A stretch of 64,000 nucleotides of DNA from Pseudomonas rubra (GCF_028656935.1 NZ_JAMDGZ010000019.1:246194-310193); one strand, 5' to 3'. Shown: positions 39,048 to 49,656, counted from the first letter of the stretch. Notes: generated by a model from the letters alone, not told the origin. Made by a program: numbers and translations.

Positions 39048-40103
39048 AGCATGCTGCCCCAGCGCCCACGTCACATGTTCACGCACCAGCTCCGACGGAT
39101 ACTCCTGCCGCGCTTTGAGCGCCTCCAGTACCGCAATGGTCGATGGCGCGTTGCCAAGCCCCACCGCCAGGTTGCGCAACCAGCGCTCATAGCCGGCGCG
39201 GCGTAGCGGTGAGCCTTCGGTACTGTCGAGGAAGGTTTGTTCATCCCACAGGAACAGCTCGGCAAGCCCGGCACTGTCGAGGTTATGCCGGGGCTTGAAG
39301 TCGTTTTCGCCGGTCGGTCGGGCGAAACGGTTCCACGGGCAGACGATCTGGCAGTCATCGCAACCGAATACCCGATTACCGATCAACGGTCGCAGATCCT
39401 CGGGGATGGCGCTTTTCAGCTCGATGGTCAGGTACGAGATACAACGCCGGGCGTCCAGTACATAAGGGCCGACAAAGGCCTGGGTTGGGCAGATGTCCAG
39501 GCAGGCGCTACAACGCCCACAGTGTTCACTGGCTTGCGGTGGATCGACCGGCAATGGCATGTCGACGAACAGCTCGGCAAGGAAGAAGTAACTGCCGGCC
39601 TTGCGGTTGAGCAGCAGGGTGTTCTTGCCGATCCAGCCCAGCCCGGCTTGCTCGGCAATGGCCTTCTCCAGCACCGGGGCGCTGTCGACGAAGGCACGAA
39701 AGCCAAACGGGCCGATGTCCTTCTGAATGCGCTCGGCCAGGTGCTGCAAGCGCTTGCGCACCAGCTTGTGGTAATCGCGGCCCAGGGCATAGCGCGAGAG
39801 ATAGGCTTTTTCCGGCTGGGCCAGTTGCTGGGCCATGCGCGTATCACCGGGCAGGTAGTCCATGCGCAGCGAGACCACGCGCAAGGTGCCAGGCACCAGC
39901 TCATCCGGGTGTGAGCGCTTGCTGCCGTGGGCGCCCATGTAGTCCATTTCGCCGTGGTAGCCGGCCTCAAGCCAACGCTCCAGGTGTTTTTCGTGCTCGC
40001 CCAGGTCCACCCCGGTGATGCCAACGTGGGCAAAGCCAAGCTCTCGGCCCCACTCTTTGATCGATTGGGCCAGCGCGGGGAGATCGGGGGCAGAAGCAGA
40101 CAT
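39003..40103 (-). CDS. queG: Epoxyqueuosine reductase QueG
   Basis: A 366-aa cobalamin- and 4Fe-4S-dependent enzyme for the last step of queuosine synthesis in tRNA. Two ferredoxin-like clusters are seen: CGRCSACLDICP and CDDCQIVCPWN. The N-terminal reductase domain has AEQAGLGWIGKNTLLL. A HEAT-like C-terminal part has RNLAVGLGNAP. Residues after HASR (GKPDPTGISAGL) are encoded by REP DNA. ATG 40103 fits the family N-terminus (MSASAPDLPALAQSIKEWG), although the ribosome binding site is weak. Confidence 0.95.
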   Translation of the reverse strand: MSASAPDLPALAQSIKEWGRELGFAHVGITGVDLGEHEKHLERWLEAGYHGEMDYMGAHGSKRSHPDELVPGTLRVVSLRMDYLPGDTRMAQQLAQPEKAYLSRYALGRDYHKLVRKRLQHLAERIQKDIGPFGFRAFVDSAPVLEKAIAEQAGLGWIGKNTLLLNRKAGSYFFLAELFVDMPLPVDPPQASEHCGRCSACLDICPTQAFVGPYVLDARRCISYLTIELKSAIPEDLRPLIGNRVFGCDDCQIVCPWNRFARPTGENDFKPRHNLDSAGLAELFLWDEQTFLDSTEGSPLRRAGYERWLRNLAVGLGNAPSTIAVLEALKARQEYPSELVREHVTWALGQHASRGKPDPTGISAGL

Positions 40104-40165
40104 GGGAATAAGGCAATACGGACTCAGGTGCGTATAATTCTGCCAGACATCAGAGCCTTTGACCC

Positions 40166-41026
40166 ATGCCTCAGACCAAACACCCCGCAAACGAGCCGCA
40201 GCGGCTCACCAGCGTCACCCTTGCGCCCCTTGCGCCAAGGCCTGCTGACGCCCATAAAGGTGACTTCGGCCATGTGTTGGTGGTGGGTGGTGATCGCGGG
40301 ACCGGCGGCGCCGCGCTGCTCAGTGCCGAGGCCGCCTTGCGCTGCGGAGCCGGGCTGGTGTCGCTGGTCACCCGGCCTGAGCATGTGCCGGCGGCCATGG
40401 CGCGCCTGCCCGAGGTGATGAGCCTGGGGGTGCATTCGGCCAATCAGCTGATGGCCGCCATTGAGCGTGCTTCGCTTCTGGTCGTCGGTCCGGGCCTTGG
40501 CCAGGCAGCCTGGGGGCGCAGCCTGTTGTCGGCGCTGGCCAGCAGCCAGGCGCCGCAGGTGTGGGACGCCGATGCCCTGAACCTGCTGGCACGCCAACCG
40601 CTGCCGTTGCCCAAGGGCAGTATCATCACCCCGCATCCGGGGGAAGCGGCGCGCCTGCTCGGCGTTTCTACCGAAGCGGTGCAGGCCGACCGGCCTGGCG
40701 CCGCGCGCAAACTCGCACGCAAATATGCGGTCGTATGTGTGCTCAAGGGCTCTGGCACCCTGGTCGCCGACCCATTCGGGCAATTGGCACTGTGTTCGCG
40801 CGGTCACCCGGCCATGGCGGGCGCCGGCCTGGGTGATGTACTCAGTGGTGTACTCGGCGCCTTGCGCGCTCAGGGCATGTCGGCCTGGGAGGCGGCCTGC
40901 CTGGGAGTCTGGCTGCACGCCTGCGCCGGCGAGCGCCTTGGCGTACAGGGCCGTGGTCTGGCGGCCAGCGATTTGGTCCCGGCAATTCGTCAATTATTGG
41001 AGGAGCACTCAGCGTGTCTGGCATAA
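40166..41026 (+). CDS. nnrD: ADP-dependent NAD(P)H-hydrate dehydratase, single-domain
   Basis: A 286-aa ribokinase-like repair enzyme that dehydrates damaged S-NAD(P)HX using ADP. Motifs are KGDFGHVLVVGGDRGTGGAA (residues 31-50), ITPHPGEAARL, VVCVLKGSGTLV and AMAGAGLGDVLSGV with the catalytic Asp. The epimerase (NnrE) domain that is fused in E. coli YjeF is missing, so epimerisation must be encoded elsewhere or be spontaneous. tsaE starts inside its end, 13 nt before the stop, as in yjeE-yjeF neighbourhoods. Confidence 0.93.
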   Translation: MPQTKHPANEPQRLTSVTLAPLAPRPADAHKGDFGHVLVVGGDRGTGGAALLSAEAALRCGAGLVSLVTRPEHVPAAMARLPEVMSLGVHSANQLMAAIERASLLVVGPGLGQAAWGRSLLSALASSQAPQVWDADALNLLARQPLPLPKGSIITPHPGEAARLLGVSTEAVQADRPGAARKLARKYAVVCVLKGSGTLVADPFGQLALCSRGHPAMAGAGLGDVLSGVLGALRAQGMSAWEAACLGVWLHACAGERLGVQGRGLAASDLVPAIRQLLEEHSACLA

Positions 41027-41484
41027 CCCTGTTTTTGGCCGATGAAGAGGCCATGGTGCGCTTCGGCTACCGCATTGCCGAAGTGACCCAAGGCCATGGC
41101 GTGATTTTTCTTGAAGGGGACCTAGGGGCCGGCAAGACCACTCTGTCGCGGGGCATTATTCGCGGCCTCGGGCATCAAGGTGCGGTAAAGAGTCCTACCT
41201 TTACAGTGGTTGAGCCTTACGAAATTGGTGATATTCGCGCCTTCCACTTCGACCTCTACCGCCTGGTCGATCCCGAGGAACTGGAATTCATGGGCATCCG
41301 CGATTATTTCGAAGATGATGCCTTGTGCCTGTTCGAATGGCCGCAAAAAGGGGCGGGCATTTTGCCAAAGCCTGACCTGACCATTACCATAAGCCCCCAG
41401 GCGAATGGTCGTTCGCTCAACCTGTCGCCGCAGGGGGCACGTGGCGAAGCCTGGTGTGCCGCTCTGGCCTTGGAATTCAAATAG
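41014..41484 (+). CDS. tsaE: tRNA threonylcarbamoyladenosine biosynthesis ATPase TsaE
   Basis: A 156-aa ATPase needed with TsaB and TsaD for t6A37 in tRNAs. The P-loop is EGDLGAGKTTLSRGI, and the conserved HFDLYRLVDPEELEFMGI follows. The start is GTG 41014 with GGAGGAG at eight bases, overlapping nnrD by 13 nt. amiB follows within 20 nt. This nnrD-tsaE-amiB-mutL-miaA-hfq order is a classic gamma-proteobacterial superoperon. Confidence 0.96.
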   Translation: MSGITLFLADEEAMVRFGYRIAEVTQGHGVIFLEGDLGAGKTTLSRGIIRGLGHQGAVKSPTFTVVEPYEIGDIRAFHFDLYRLVDPEELEFMGIRDYFEDDALCLFEWPQKGAGILPKPDLTITISPQANGRSLNLSPQGARGEAWCAALALEFK

Positions 41485-41499
41485 AAAATGGGGATAGGT

Positions 41500-42912
41500 A
41501 TGCGCATTCGCGCACTGGTTTCTGTCGTAGGACTGCTGCTTACGGTAGTAACCGTTGACGCTTTGGCCGTCACGCAAGTCAAAAGCGTGCGTTTATGGCG
41601 AGCGCCGGATAACACGCGGCTGGTCTTTGACCTTTCAGGCCCTGTGCAGCACAGCGTATTTACCCTGAGCGCCCCGGACCGCCTGGTGATCGACATCAAT
41701 GGCGCGACCTTGGCTGCGCCGTTGACGCTGTCCACCTCCAATACCCCGATTACCAGCGTACGCTCTGCCCAGCGCACGCCAACCGACCTGCGCGTGGTGG
41801 TCGACCTGAAGAAATCGGTGACGCCCAAGAGCTTCACCCTGGCGCCCAATGCCCAGTACGGTAACCGCCTGGTAGTCGATCTGTTCGACCAGGAAGCTGA
41901 TGCCGCACCGTCACCGCCTACTCCGCCCGTGGCGACCACACCAGCGGTACCGGTCACCCCGGCGCAACCGGCGATCAAGCTGCCCCCGGTGCCCAACGGC
42001 AAGCGTGACATCGTCATCGCCATTGACGCCGGTCACGGCGGTGAAGACCCGGGCGCTTCCGGGTCGCGCGGCCAGCACGAAAAAGACATCGTCCTGGCCA
42101 TCGCCAAGGAACTGCAGCGCCAGATCAACACCGAGAAGGGCTTCCGCGCCGAGCTGACCCGCACCGGCGACTACTTCATCCCGCTGCGCAAGCGCACCGA
42201 GATCGCTCGCAAGAAGGGCGCCGACTTGTTCATCTCGATCCACGCCGATGCTGCGCCGTCCAAGGCCGCCTTCGGTGCTTCGGTGTTCGCCCTGTCCGAT
42301 CGCGGTGCCACCTCGGAAACCGCGCGCTGGCTGGCCGACAGCGAAAACCGTTCCGACCTGATCGGTGGTGCCGGCAATGTCAGTCTCGATGACAAGGACC
42401 GCATGCTTGCCGGCGTGCTGCTCGACCTGTCGATGACCGCCTCGCTCACCTCCAGCCTCAATGTTGGGCAGAAGGTGCTGGGCAACATGGGCCGGATCAC
42501 ACCGCTGCACAAGCAGCGTGTCGAACAGGCCGGGTTCATGGTGCTGAAGTCGCCGGACATCCCGTCGATCCTGGTGGAAACCGGCTTTATCTCCAACGCC
42601 AACGAGGCCGCCAAGCTGGCGACCCCGAGCCACCAGCAATCGCTGGCGCGTTCGATTCACAGTGGCGTGCGCCAGTTCTTCCAGCAGAACCCACCGCCGG
42701 GTACCTATGTGGCCTGGCTGCGTGACAGCGGCAAGATTGCCCAGGGGCCGCGCGATCACTCGGTGCGACCGGGTGAGACCCTGGCGATGATTGCCGTGCG
42801 CTATCAGGTCAGTGTTGCCAGCCTGCGCAGCACCAACAGCCTGAAAACAGACGAATTGAAAGTCGGCCAGCACCTGAATATTCCGACTGCGGCACTGGCG
42901 GCCCAGCAATGA
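41500..42912 (+). CDS. amiB: N-acetylmuramoyl-L-alanine amidase AmiB, with LysM
   Basis: A 470-aa periplasmic zinc amidase that splits septal peptidoglycan. It has a signal peptide (to about residue 23), an AMIN domain (about 25-130), a Pro-rich linker, an Amidase_3 domain from [16 protein letters not shown] with zinc ligands in [15 protein letters not shown] and the Glu in [10 protein letters not shown], and a C-terminal LysM ([18 protein letters not shown]). ATG 41500 with GGGATAGG in front is preferred over ATG 41488. The mutL ATG overlaps the stop (ATGA). Confidence 0.96.
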   Translation: MRIRALVSVVGLLLTVVTVDALAVTQVKSVRLWRAPDNTRLVFDLSGPVQHSVFTLSAPDRLVIDINGATLAAPLTLSTSNTPITSVRSAQRTPTDLRVVVDLKKSVTPKSFTLAPNAQYGNRLVVDLFDQEADAAPSPPTPPVATTPAVPVTPAQPAIKLPPVPNGKRDIVIAIDAGHGGEDPGASGSRGQHEKDIVLAIAKELQRQINTEKGFRAELTRTGDYFIPLRKRTEIARKKGADLFISIHADAAPSKAAFGASVFALSDRGATSETARWLADSENRSDLIGGAGNVSLDDKDRMLAGVLLDLSMTASLTSSLNVGQKVLGNMGRITPLHKQRVEQAGFMVLKSPDIPSILVETGFISNANEAAKLATPSHQQSLARSIHSGVRQFFQQNPPPGTYVAWLRDSGKIAQGPRDHSVRPGETLAMIAVRYQVSVASLRSTNSLKTDELKVGQHLNIPTAALAAQQ

Positions 42913-44810
42913 GTAGCAGTGCCCGTATCGAACTGCTTAGCCCACGGCTGGCCAACCAGATTGCCGCCGGTGAGGTGGTTGAGCGTCCGGCATCGGTGAT
43001 CAAGGAGTTGTTGGAGAACAGCCTGGACTCCGGCGCCAGGCGTATCGACGTGGAAGTCGAGCAGGGCGGCGTCAAGTTGCTGCGGGTGCGCGACGACGGT
43101 GGTGGCATCGCAGCCGATGACCTGCCGCTGGCGCTGGCCCGGCACGCCACCAGCAAGATCCGCGACCTTGAAGACCTTGAGCGGGTTATGAGCCTGGGCT
43201 TTCGTGGTGAAGCCCTGGCCTCGATCAGCTCGGTCGCTCGCCTGACCCTGACCTCGCGTACCCGTGACGCCGAACAGGCCTGGCAGGTGGAAACCGAAGG
43301 CCGCGACATGGCCCCACGGGTCCAGCCTGCAGCGCACCCGGTCGGAACCTCGGTGGAAGTGCGCGACCTGTTCTTCAATACCCCGGCGCGGCGCAAGTTC
43401 CTCAAGACCGAGAAAACCGAGTTTGATCACCTGCAGGAAGTGATCCGCCGCCTGGCGTTGGCGCGCTTCGACGTGGGCTTTCACCTGCGCCATAACGGCA
43501 AAAGCATCCTCAGCCTGCACGAAGCCCACGACGACACCGCCCGCGCTCGGCGCGTAGCGGCCATTTGCGGCCCGGGCTTCCTTGAGCAGGCGCTGCCAAT
43601 CGAAGTCGAGCGCAACGGCCTGCATCTGTGGGGCTGGGTTGGGTTGCCGACCTTCTCGCGCAGCCAGGCCGACTTGCAGTACTTTTTTGTCAACGGCCGC
43701 GCGGTACGCGACAAGCTGGTTGCCCACGCCGTGCGCCAGGCCTATCGGGACGTGCTGTTCAATGGCCGGCACCCGACCTTTGTGCTGTTTCTCGAGGTCG
43801 ACCCCACGGGCGTCGACGTCAACGTGCACCCGACCAAGCACGAAGTGCGGTTCCGTGACGGGCGCATGGTGCATGATTTTCTATACGGCACCTTGCACCG
43901 CGCCCTGGCCGACGTGCGCCCGGAAGATCAGTTGGCTGCGCCCGCGGCCACCAGCGAGATCATTCGCCCCAGTGGCCTGCAGGCCGGTGAGTTTGGCCCG
44001 CAGGGCGAGATGCGTCTGGCCGCCAACCTGCTCGAGCAGCCGTCTGCCGGGACGGATCTGCGCCCCTCCATGGGCAGCAATGGCAGTGGCGCTGGCTATC
44101 AATATCAGTACACGCCACGGCCAGCCCAGGCACTGCCTGCGGCTGAAGCCCAGGGTGTGTACCGTGAGTTTTTTGCCCCGCTGAACGAGGCCGCGCCTGC
44201 TGCGCTGCCCGAAGGCCAGGGCGATATTCCGCCGCTGGGTTACGCCCTGGCTCAGCTCAAGGGCATCTATATCCTGGCTGAAAATGCCGTCGGCCTGGTG
44301 CTGGTGGACATGCACGCCGCCCACGAACGGATCATGTACGAGCGCCTCAAGGTGGCCATGGCCAGCGAAGGCCTTAGCGGCCAGCCGCTGCTGGTACCTG
44401 AATCCCTGGCCCTGAGCCAGCGTGAAGCCGATTGCGCCGAAGAGCACGCCGAGTGGTTCCAGCGCCTGGGCTTCGAGCTGCAACGCCTGGGCCCGGAAAG
44501 CCTGGCAATCCGGCAGATTCCGGCGCTGCTCAAGCAGGCCGAGGCCAACCGCCTGGTTCAGGACGTGCTGGCTGACCTGATGGAGTACGGCACCAGCGAC
44601 CGTATTCAGGCACACCTGAACGAACTCCTCGGAACCATGGCCTGTCACGGCGCCATTCGCGCCAACCGGCGCTTGGCCATCGCGGAAATGAACGGCCTGC
44701 TGCGCGATATGGAAAACACCGAGCGCAGCGGTCAATGCAACCATGGCCGACCGACCTGGACCCAAATGGGCCTGGACGATCTGGACAAACTGTTTTTGCG
44801 CGGTCGATGA
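42909..44810 (+). CDS. mutL: DNA mismatch repair protein MutL
   Basis: A 633-aa mismatch-repair ATPase. The N-terminal GHKL part has [26 protein letters not shown] and [10 protein letters not shown]. The C-terminal domain keeps the endonuclease motif D-x-H-A-x2-E-x4-E as [12 protein letters not shown] near residue 466, and CNHGRPT near the end. So, unlike E. coli MutL, this one should be a nicking enzyme, in line with the absence of MutH in pseudomonads. miaA begins one base after the stop. Confidence 0.97.
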   Translation: MSSSARIELLSPRLANQIAAGEVVERPASVIKELLENSLDSGARRIDVEVEQGGVKLLRVRDDGGGIAADDLPLALARHATSKIRDLEDLERVMSLGFRGEALASISSVARLTLTSRTRDAEQAWQVETEGRDMAPRVQPAAHPVGTSVEVRDLFFNTPARRKFLKTEKTEFDHLQEVIRRLALARFDVGFHLRHNGKSILSLHEAHDDTARARRVAAICGPGFLEQALPIEVERNGLHLWGWVGLPTFSRSQADLQYFFVNGRAVRDKLVAHAVRQAYRDVLFNGRHPTFVLFLEVDPTGVDVNVHPTKHEVRFRDGRMVHDFLYGTLHRALADVRPEDQLAAPAATSEIIRPSGLQAGEFGPQGEMRLAANLLEQPSAGTDLRPSMGSNGSGAGYQYQYTPRPAQALPAAEAQGVYREFFAPLNEAAPAALPEGQGDIPPLGYALAQLKGIYILAENAVGLVLVDMHAAHERIMYERLKVAMASEGLSGQPLLVPESLALSQREADCAEEHAEWFQRLGFELQRLGPESLAIRQIPALLKQAEANRLVQDVLADLMEYGTSDRIQAHLNELLGTMACHGAIRANRRLAIAEMNGLLRDMENTERSGQCNHGRPTWTQMGLDDLDKLFLRGR

Positions 44811-44811
44811 C

Positions 44812-45783
44812 ATGAGCGGCAACCCCCCCGCGATATTCCTGATGGGCCCGACGGCGGCGGGCAAGACTGACCTTGCCATCGAGCTGACCAAAGTGCTGCC
44901 GTGCGAGCTGATCAGTGTCGATTCGGCGCTGGTCTACCGTGGCATGGACATTGGCACTGCCAAACCGTCCAAAGAGATCCTTGCGGCCCATCCCCATCGG
45001 TTGGTCGACATCCTCGACCCGGCCGACAGCTATTCAGCCGCCGATTTTCGCCGTGATGCCCTGGAGGCCATGGCCGATATCACCGCGCGCGGAAAGATTC
45101 CGCTGCTGGTGGGCGGCACCATGCTCTATTACAAGGCATTGCTCGAAGGCCTGGCGGACATGCCGGCAGCCGATCCGCAGGTACGTGCCGAACTTGAAGA
45201 CGAAGTCCAGCGCCTGGGTTTGCACGCCCTGCACCAGCAACTGGCGGCAGTTGACCCGGAATCGGCGGCGCGGATTCACCCCAATGACCCGCAGCGGCTG
45301 ATCCGTGCGCTGGAGGTCTACCGGGTCAGCGGTGTGACGATGACGTCACATCGCCAGCGTCAATCCGCGCAAAGTAGCGCTGCAGGCACGTCCGCAGCGA
45401 GCCAATTGCCCTATACTGTCGCCAGCCTGGCCATTGCGCCTGCCGATCGACACGTATTGCACGAACGGATTGCGTTAAGATTTGGGCAAATGCTGGAACA
45501 GGGCTTCGTTGACGAGGTCCGATTGCTGCGAGCCAGAAGTGACTTGCATGCGGGCCTGCCGTCTATACGGGCGGTGGGTTATCGCCAGGTCTGGGATCAC
45601 CTTGATGGCAAGTTGACTTCAGTTGAAATGCAGGAGCGCGGCATTATTGCCACTCGCCAATTGGCGAAGCGGCAGTTCACCTGGTTGCGTAGTTGGGCTG
45701 ACCTGCACTGGTTGGACAGCCTGGCCTGCGACAATCTGCCTCGCACCTTGAAATACCTGGGATCGGTCTCCATATTGAGCTGA
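44812..45783 (+). CDS. miaA: tRNA dimethylallyltransferase MiaA
   Basis: A 323-aa enzyme that adds the dimethylallyl group to A37 of tRNAs reading UNN codons. The P-loop is [14 protein letters not shown], then [19 protein letters not shown], then [12 protein letters not shown], and [13 protein letters not shown]. The length is usual. The start is one base after the mutL stop, with no separate ribosome binding site, so coupling is likely. hfq follows after 95 nt and probably has extra promoters there, as in other species. Confidence 0.97.
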   Translation: MSGNPPAIFLMGPTAAGKTDLAIELTKVLPCELISVDSALVYRGMDIGTAKPSKEILAAHPHRLVDILDPADSYSAADFRRDALEAMADITARGKIPLLVGGTMLYYKALLEGLADMPAADPQVRAELEDEVQRLGLHALHQQLAAVDPESAARIHPNDPQRLIRALEVYRVSGVTMTSHRQRQSAQSSAAGTSAASQLPYTVASLAIAPADRHVLHERIALRFGQMLEQGFVDEVRLLRARSDLHAGLPSIRAVGYRQVWDHLDGKLTSVEMQERGIIATRQLAKRQFTWLRSWADLHWLDSLACDNLPRTLKYLGSVSILS

Positions 45784-45878
45784 GTCCTTGCAATTGCCGT
45801 CTATCCTTGGGGTGGGGCGGCTTGAGCCATCTGATTTTCTTTGTTTTTTTACTATTGATCCTTACAGGAGTGCGGCAT

Positions 45879-46139
45879 ATGTCAAAAGGGCATTCGCTAC
45901 AAGACCCTTACTTGAACACTTTGAGAAAAGAAAAAGTTGGGGTTTCGATTTATCTGGTAAACGGCATCAAGCTGCAAGGCACGATCGAATCCTTCGACCA
46001 GTTCGTGATCCTGCTGAAGAACACCGTCAGCCAGATGGTTTACAAACACGCCATCTCGACAGTTGTCCCTGTGCGTCCGATCCGTCTGCCTAGCGCAACC
46101 GAATCCGAGCAAGGCGACGCTGAGCCAGGTAACGCCTGA
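45879..46139 (+). CDS. hfq: RNA chaperone Hfq
   Basis: An 86-aa Sm-like hexameric RNA chaperone for sRNA regulation and, in Pseudomonas, for Crc-dependent catabolite repression. Sm1 is [21 protein letters not shown] and Sm2 includes [10 protein letters not shown] with the KH motif. The N-terminus [19 protein letters not shown] is strictly typical. The acidic C-terminal tail is short. AGGAG lies nine bases before the ATG. hflX starts 12 nt downstream. Confidence 0.99.
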   Translation: MSKGHSLQDPYLNTLRKEKVGVSIYLVNGIKLQGTIESFDQFVILLKNTVSQMVYKHAISTVVPVRPIRLPSATESEQGDAEPGNA

Positions 46140-46151
46140 TAGGAGTCTGCT

Positions 46152-47453
46152 TTGTTCTTTGAGCGCCACGGTGGTGGTGAGCGGGCAGTCCTCGTTCACT
46201 TGGAAGGTCAGAGCCCTGAGGCGCGCGAAGATCCGCAGGAGTTTCAGGAGCTGGCATTGTCGGCTGGGGCCGATATTGTCGCGTTCGCCAATGTGGCGCG
46301 ACATCAGCCCACCGCCAAATACCTGATTGGCAGCGGCAAGGTCGAAGAGCTACGCGACCTGGTCAACGCCGAACAGGTAGATTTGGTGATTTTCAATCAC
46401 ACCCTCACTCCCAGTCAGGAACGTAACCTCGAACGAGTCTTCGAGTGTCGCGTGCTTGACCGCACCGGTCTGATTCTCGATATCTTCGCCCAACGGGCAC
46501 GTACCCATGAAGGCAAGCTGCAGGTCGAGCTGGCCCAGCTCGAGCACATGAGCACGCGTCTGGTGCGTGGCTGGACTCACCTTGAGCGGCAAAAGGGCGG
46601 TATTGGCCTGCGCGGCCCGGGTGAAACCCAGCTGGAAACCGACCGCCGCCTGCTGCGGGTACGCCTGCGACAGATCAAGGCGCGCCTGGAGAAGGTCCGC
46701 AGCCAGCGCGAGCAGGCTCGCCGTGGCCGTAAACGCGCGGATATTCCTTCGGTTTCCCTGGTCGGCTACACCAACGCCGGCAAGTCGACCCTGTTCAACG
46801 CCCTGACCCAGTCCGAGGTCTACGCCGCCGACCAGTTGTTCGCGACCCTCGACCCGACCCTGCGCCGGCTTGAGCTCGACGACCTCGGGCCGATCGTGCT
46901 GGCCGACACCGTGGGCTTCATTCGTCACCTGCCGCACAAGCTGGTCGAGGCATTTCGGGCTACGCTCGAAGAGTCGAGCAACTCCGACCTGCTGCTGCAC
47001 GTGATCGACGCCCATGAGCCTGAGCGCATGGCCCAGATCGAGCAGGTCATGGCGGTACTGGGAGAGATCGGTGCAGAAGGCTTGCCGATCCTTGAGGTCT
47101 ATAACAAACTCGACCTGCTTGAAGGCGTCGAGCCGCAGATTCAGCGCGATGCCGATGGCAAGCCGCAACGGGTCTGGGTTTCGGCCCGCGATGGTCGGGG
47201 GCTGGAGCTGGTGGGGCAGGCGGTCGCCGAATTGCTGGGGGATGACCTGTTTGTCGGGACCTTGCGCCTTGAACAGCGTTTTGCCCGTTTGCGTGCGCAG
47301 TTCTTTGAGCTGGGCGCGGTGCAGAGCGAAGAGCATGACGATGAAGGCAGCAGCTTGCTGGCTGTGCGACTGCCGCGGGTGGAGTTGAACCGCCTGGTCA
47401 GCCGCGCAGGGTTGCAGCCGCTGGAGTTCATCGAGCAACATACTTTGCAATAA
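46152..47453 (+). CDS. hflX: Ribosome-splitting GTPase HflX
   Basis: A 433-aa GTPase that binds and splits stalled ribosomes. The N-terminal HflX domain and coiled region contain YLIGSGKVEEL, FNHTLTPSQERNLE and GPGETQLETDRRL. G1 is VSLVGYTNAGKSTLFNALT (near residue 205), G3 is ADTVGFIRHLPH, and G4 is VYNKLDL. The start is TTG 46152, supported by AGGAG six bases upstream. hairpins separate it from hflK. Confidence 0.95.
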   Translation: MFFERHGGGERAVLVHLEGQSPEAREDPQEFQELALSAGADIVAFANVARHQPTAKYLIGSGKVEELRDLVNAEQVDLVIFNHTLTPSQERNLERVFECRVLDRTGLILDIFAQRARTHEGKLQVELAQLEHMSTRLVRGWTHLERQKGGIGLRGPGETQLETDRRLLRVRLRQIKARLEKVRSQREQARRGRKRADIPSVSLVGYTNAGKSTLFNALTQSEVYAADQLFATLDPTLRRLELDDLGPIVLADTVGFIRHLPHKLVEAFRATLEESSNSDLLLHVIDAHEPERMAQIEQVMAVLGEIGAEGLPILEVYNKLDLLEGVEPQIQRDADGKPQRVWVSARDGRGLELVGQAVAELLGDDLFVGTLRLEQRFARLRAQFFELGAVQSEEHDDEGSSLLAVRLPRVELNRLVSRAGLQPLEFIEQHTLQ

Positions 47454-47454
47454 A

Positions 47455-47476
47455 TGCCCGACGACGCGGTCGGGCA
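47455..47476 (+). terminator. Hairpin between hflX and hflK
   Basis: TGCCCGAC, GACGCG loop, GTCGGGCA right after the hflX stop, followed by a second GC-rich fold (GGCGCGCCGTGGGCGCGTC) and TTTGCTTT. This may partly end transcription between hflX and hflK. Confidence 0.4.
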
Positions 47477-47549
47477 GCCGTGACAGGCATTCTGTAGCAT
47501 TGGACGGCGCGCCGTGGGCGCGTCTTTGCTTTATCAGATGGAGAGCGCT

Positions 47550-48716
47550 ATGGCTTGGAATGAGCCGGGTGGCAACTCGAACAATCAGGATCCGTGGGGC
47601 GGGCGCCGTGGTGGCGACAAGAAAGGGCCACCGGATCTCGACGAGGCCTTCCGCAAGCTGCAGGACAGCCTGAACGGCATGTTCGGCAGTGGCAAGAAAC
47701 GCGGTGGTGATGGCGGTATCGGCAAGGGCGGTGGCTTCGGCCTGCTCGGCATCGGTCTCGCCGTGCTTGCAGCTATCTGGCTGTACAGCGCCGTGTACGT
47801 GGTCGACGAACAGGAGCAGGCAGTCGTGCTGCGCTTCGGCAAATACTACGAAACCGTAGGGCCGGGCCTGAACATCTACTTCCCGCCGATCGATCGCAAG
47901 TACATGGAGAACGTTACCCGCGAACGTGCCTATACCAAGCAGGGGCAGATGCTGACCGAAGACGAGAACATCGTCGAGGTGCCGCTGACCGTGCAGTACA
48001 AGATCACCAACCTGCAGGATTTCGTGCTGAACGTCGATCAGCCTGAAGTCAGCCTGCAGCACGCGACCGACAGTGCCCTGCGTCACGTGGTGGGTTCCAC
48101 CGCGATGGACAAGGTGCTGACCGAAGGCCGTGAGCAGATGGCCGTGGAAATCAAGGAGCGCCTGCAACGCTTCCTCGATACCTACCGCACCGGTATCACC
48201 GTCACTCAGGTCAACGTACAGAGCGCGGCAGCCCCGCGTGAAGTGCAAGAAGCCTTCGACGACGTGATCCGTGCCCGTGAAGACGAGCAGCGTGCCCGCA
48301 ACCAGGCCGAATCCTACGCCAATGGCGTGGTGCCAGAAGCCCGTGGTCAGGCCCAGCGGATCATCGAGGACGCCAATGGTTACCGCGACGAAGTCGTTTC
48401 GCGTGCCAAGGGTGAGGCCGACCGCTTCACCAAGCTGGTCACCGAGTACCGCAAGGCTCCTGAAGTGACCCGTCAGCGTCTGTACCTGGACACCATGCAA
48501 GAAGTTTACAGCAACACCAGCAAGGTCCTGGTTTCCGGCAAGGACGGCCAGAGCAACCTGCTCTACCTGCCGCTGGATAAAATGGTCCAGAGCGGCCGTT
48601 CCGGCGCGGCTCCGGTCACCAGCGCTGCACCTTCGGCCAATGCCGATGCGGCCAATCGCGCGGCGGCGGAACTGCAACAGCAGCAAACACAGTTGCGCAC
48701 TAGGGAGAGCCGCTGA
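47550..48716 (+). CDS. hflK: FtsH protease modulator HflK
   Basis: A 388-aa SPFH membrane protein that forms a periplasmic cage around FtsH with HflC. The N-terminus is Gly/Lys-rich (MAWNEPGGNSNNQDPWGGRR), then one helix (about 68-88), then VDEQEQAVVLRFGKYYETVGPGL of the SPFH domain, a coiled coil (RAREDEQRARNQAE) and a Gln-rich tail. GGAG seven bases before ATG 47550 decides the start over ATG 47538. hflC overlaps by one base (TGATG). Confidence 0.96.
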   Translation: MAWNEPGGNSNNQDPWGGRRGGDKKGPPDLDEAFRKLQDSLNGMFGSGKKRGGDGGIGKGGGFGLLGIGLAVLAAIWLYSAVYVVDEQEQAVVLRFGKYYETVGPGLNIYFPPIDRKYMENVTRERAYTKQGQMLTEDENIVEVPLTVQYKITNLQDFVLNVDQPEVSLQHATDSALRHVVGSTAMDKVLTEGREQMAVEIKERLQRFLDTYRTGITVTQVNVQSAAAPREVQEAFDDVIRAREDEQRARNQAESYANGVVPEARGQAQRIIEDANGYRDEVVSRAKGEADRFTKLVTEYRKAPEVTRQRLYLDTMQEVYSNTSKVLVSGKDGQSNLLYLPLDKMVQSGRSGAAPVTSAAPSANADAANRAAAELQQQQTQLRTRESR

Positions 48717-49585
48717 TGAGCAATAAATCGCTGATCGCCCTGATCGTGGCCGTGGTGCTGGGGATCGTGGCCTGGAACAGCTTCTACATCGTGGCCCAGA
48801 CCGAGCGTGCGGTACTCCTGCAATTTGGTCGTGTGGTCCAGGCTGATGTCCAGCCCGGCCTGCATGTGAAGGTTCCTTACGTCAACCAGGTGCGCAAGTT
48901 CGACGCCCGCCTGATGACCCTGGACGCCCCGACCCAGCGCTTCCTGACCCTGGAAAAGAAAGCGGTGATGGTCGATGCCTACGCCAAATGGCGGGTCAAG
49001 GACGCCGAGCGTTTCTACACCGCGACCTCGGGCCTCAAGCAGATTGCCGATGAACGTCTGTCGCGCCGTCTGGAAAGCGGCCTGCGTGACCAGTTCGGTA
49101 AACGCACCCTGCATGAAGTGGTTTCCGGTGAACGTGACGCGCTGATGGCTGACATCACCGCTTCGCTGAACCGCATGGCCAGCAAGGAGCTGGGTATCGA
49201 AGTGGTCGACGTTCGCGTCAAGGCCATCGACCTGCCCAAGGAAGTCAACCGCAGCGTGTTCGAGCGGATGAGCACCGAGCGTGAGCGTGAAGCTCGCGAG
49301 CACCGGGCCAAAGGTAACGAACTGGCTGAAGGTATTCGTGCCGACGCCGATCGTCAGCGTCGGGTACTGCTGGCTGAGGCCTACCGGGAATCGGAAGAAA
49401 CCCGCGGTGACGGTGATGCCCAGGCGGCGTCGATCTACGCCAAGGCCTACGGTCAGGACCAGGACTTCTACGCGTTCTACCGCAGCCTCAAGGCTTACCG
49501 CGAGAGCTTTGCCGACAAGAGCGACGTACTGGTGCTCGACCCAAGCAGCGAGTTCTTCCGGTTCATGGGCAAGACCAAGCCATAA
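48716..49585 (+). CDS. hflC: FtsH protease modulator HflC
   Basis: A 289-aa partner of HflK. One N-terminal helix (about residues 5-23) is followed by an SPFH domain with VAQTERAVLLQFGRVVQADV and a helical tail rich in Arg/Glu (MSTEREREAREHRAKGNE). It ends DPSSEFFRFMGKTKP. The start shares one base with the hflK stop. An intrinsic terminator is 72 bases downstream. The small DUF2065 gene that often follows hflC in pseudomonads is not found here. Confidence 0.96.
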   Translation: MSNKSLIALIVAVVLGIVAWNSFYIVAQTERAVLLQFGRVVQADVQPGLHVKVPYVNQVRKFDARLMTLDAPTQRFLTLEKKAVMVDAYAKWRVKDAERFYTATSGLKQIADERLSRRLESGLRDQFGKRTLHEVVSGERDALMADITASLNRMASKELGIEVVDVRVKAIDLPKEVNRSVFERMSTEREREAREHRAKGNELAEGIRADADRQRRVLLAEAYRESEETRGDGDAQAASIYAKAYGQDQDFYAFYRSLKAYRESFADKSDVLVLDPSSEFFRFMGKTKP

Positions 49586-49656
49586 GCATCTACCCCGCCG
49601 GGCGGCTAAAACGCTTGGCGGGGTGATCCCGTAAGAAAACGGGTGTATGATGCGGC

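Noticed and set aside
46350..48686. Long minus-strand open frame opposite hflX and hflK
   Set aside because: Mirror of strong G/C third positions in real genes; no domain, no ribosome binding site.
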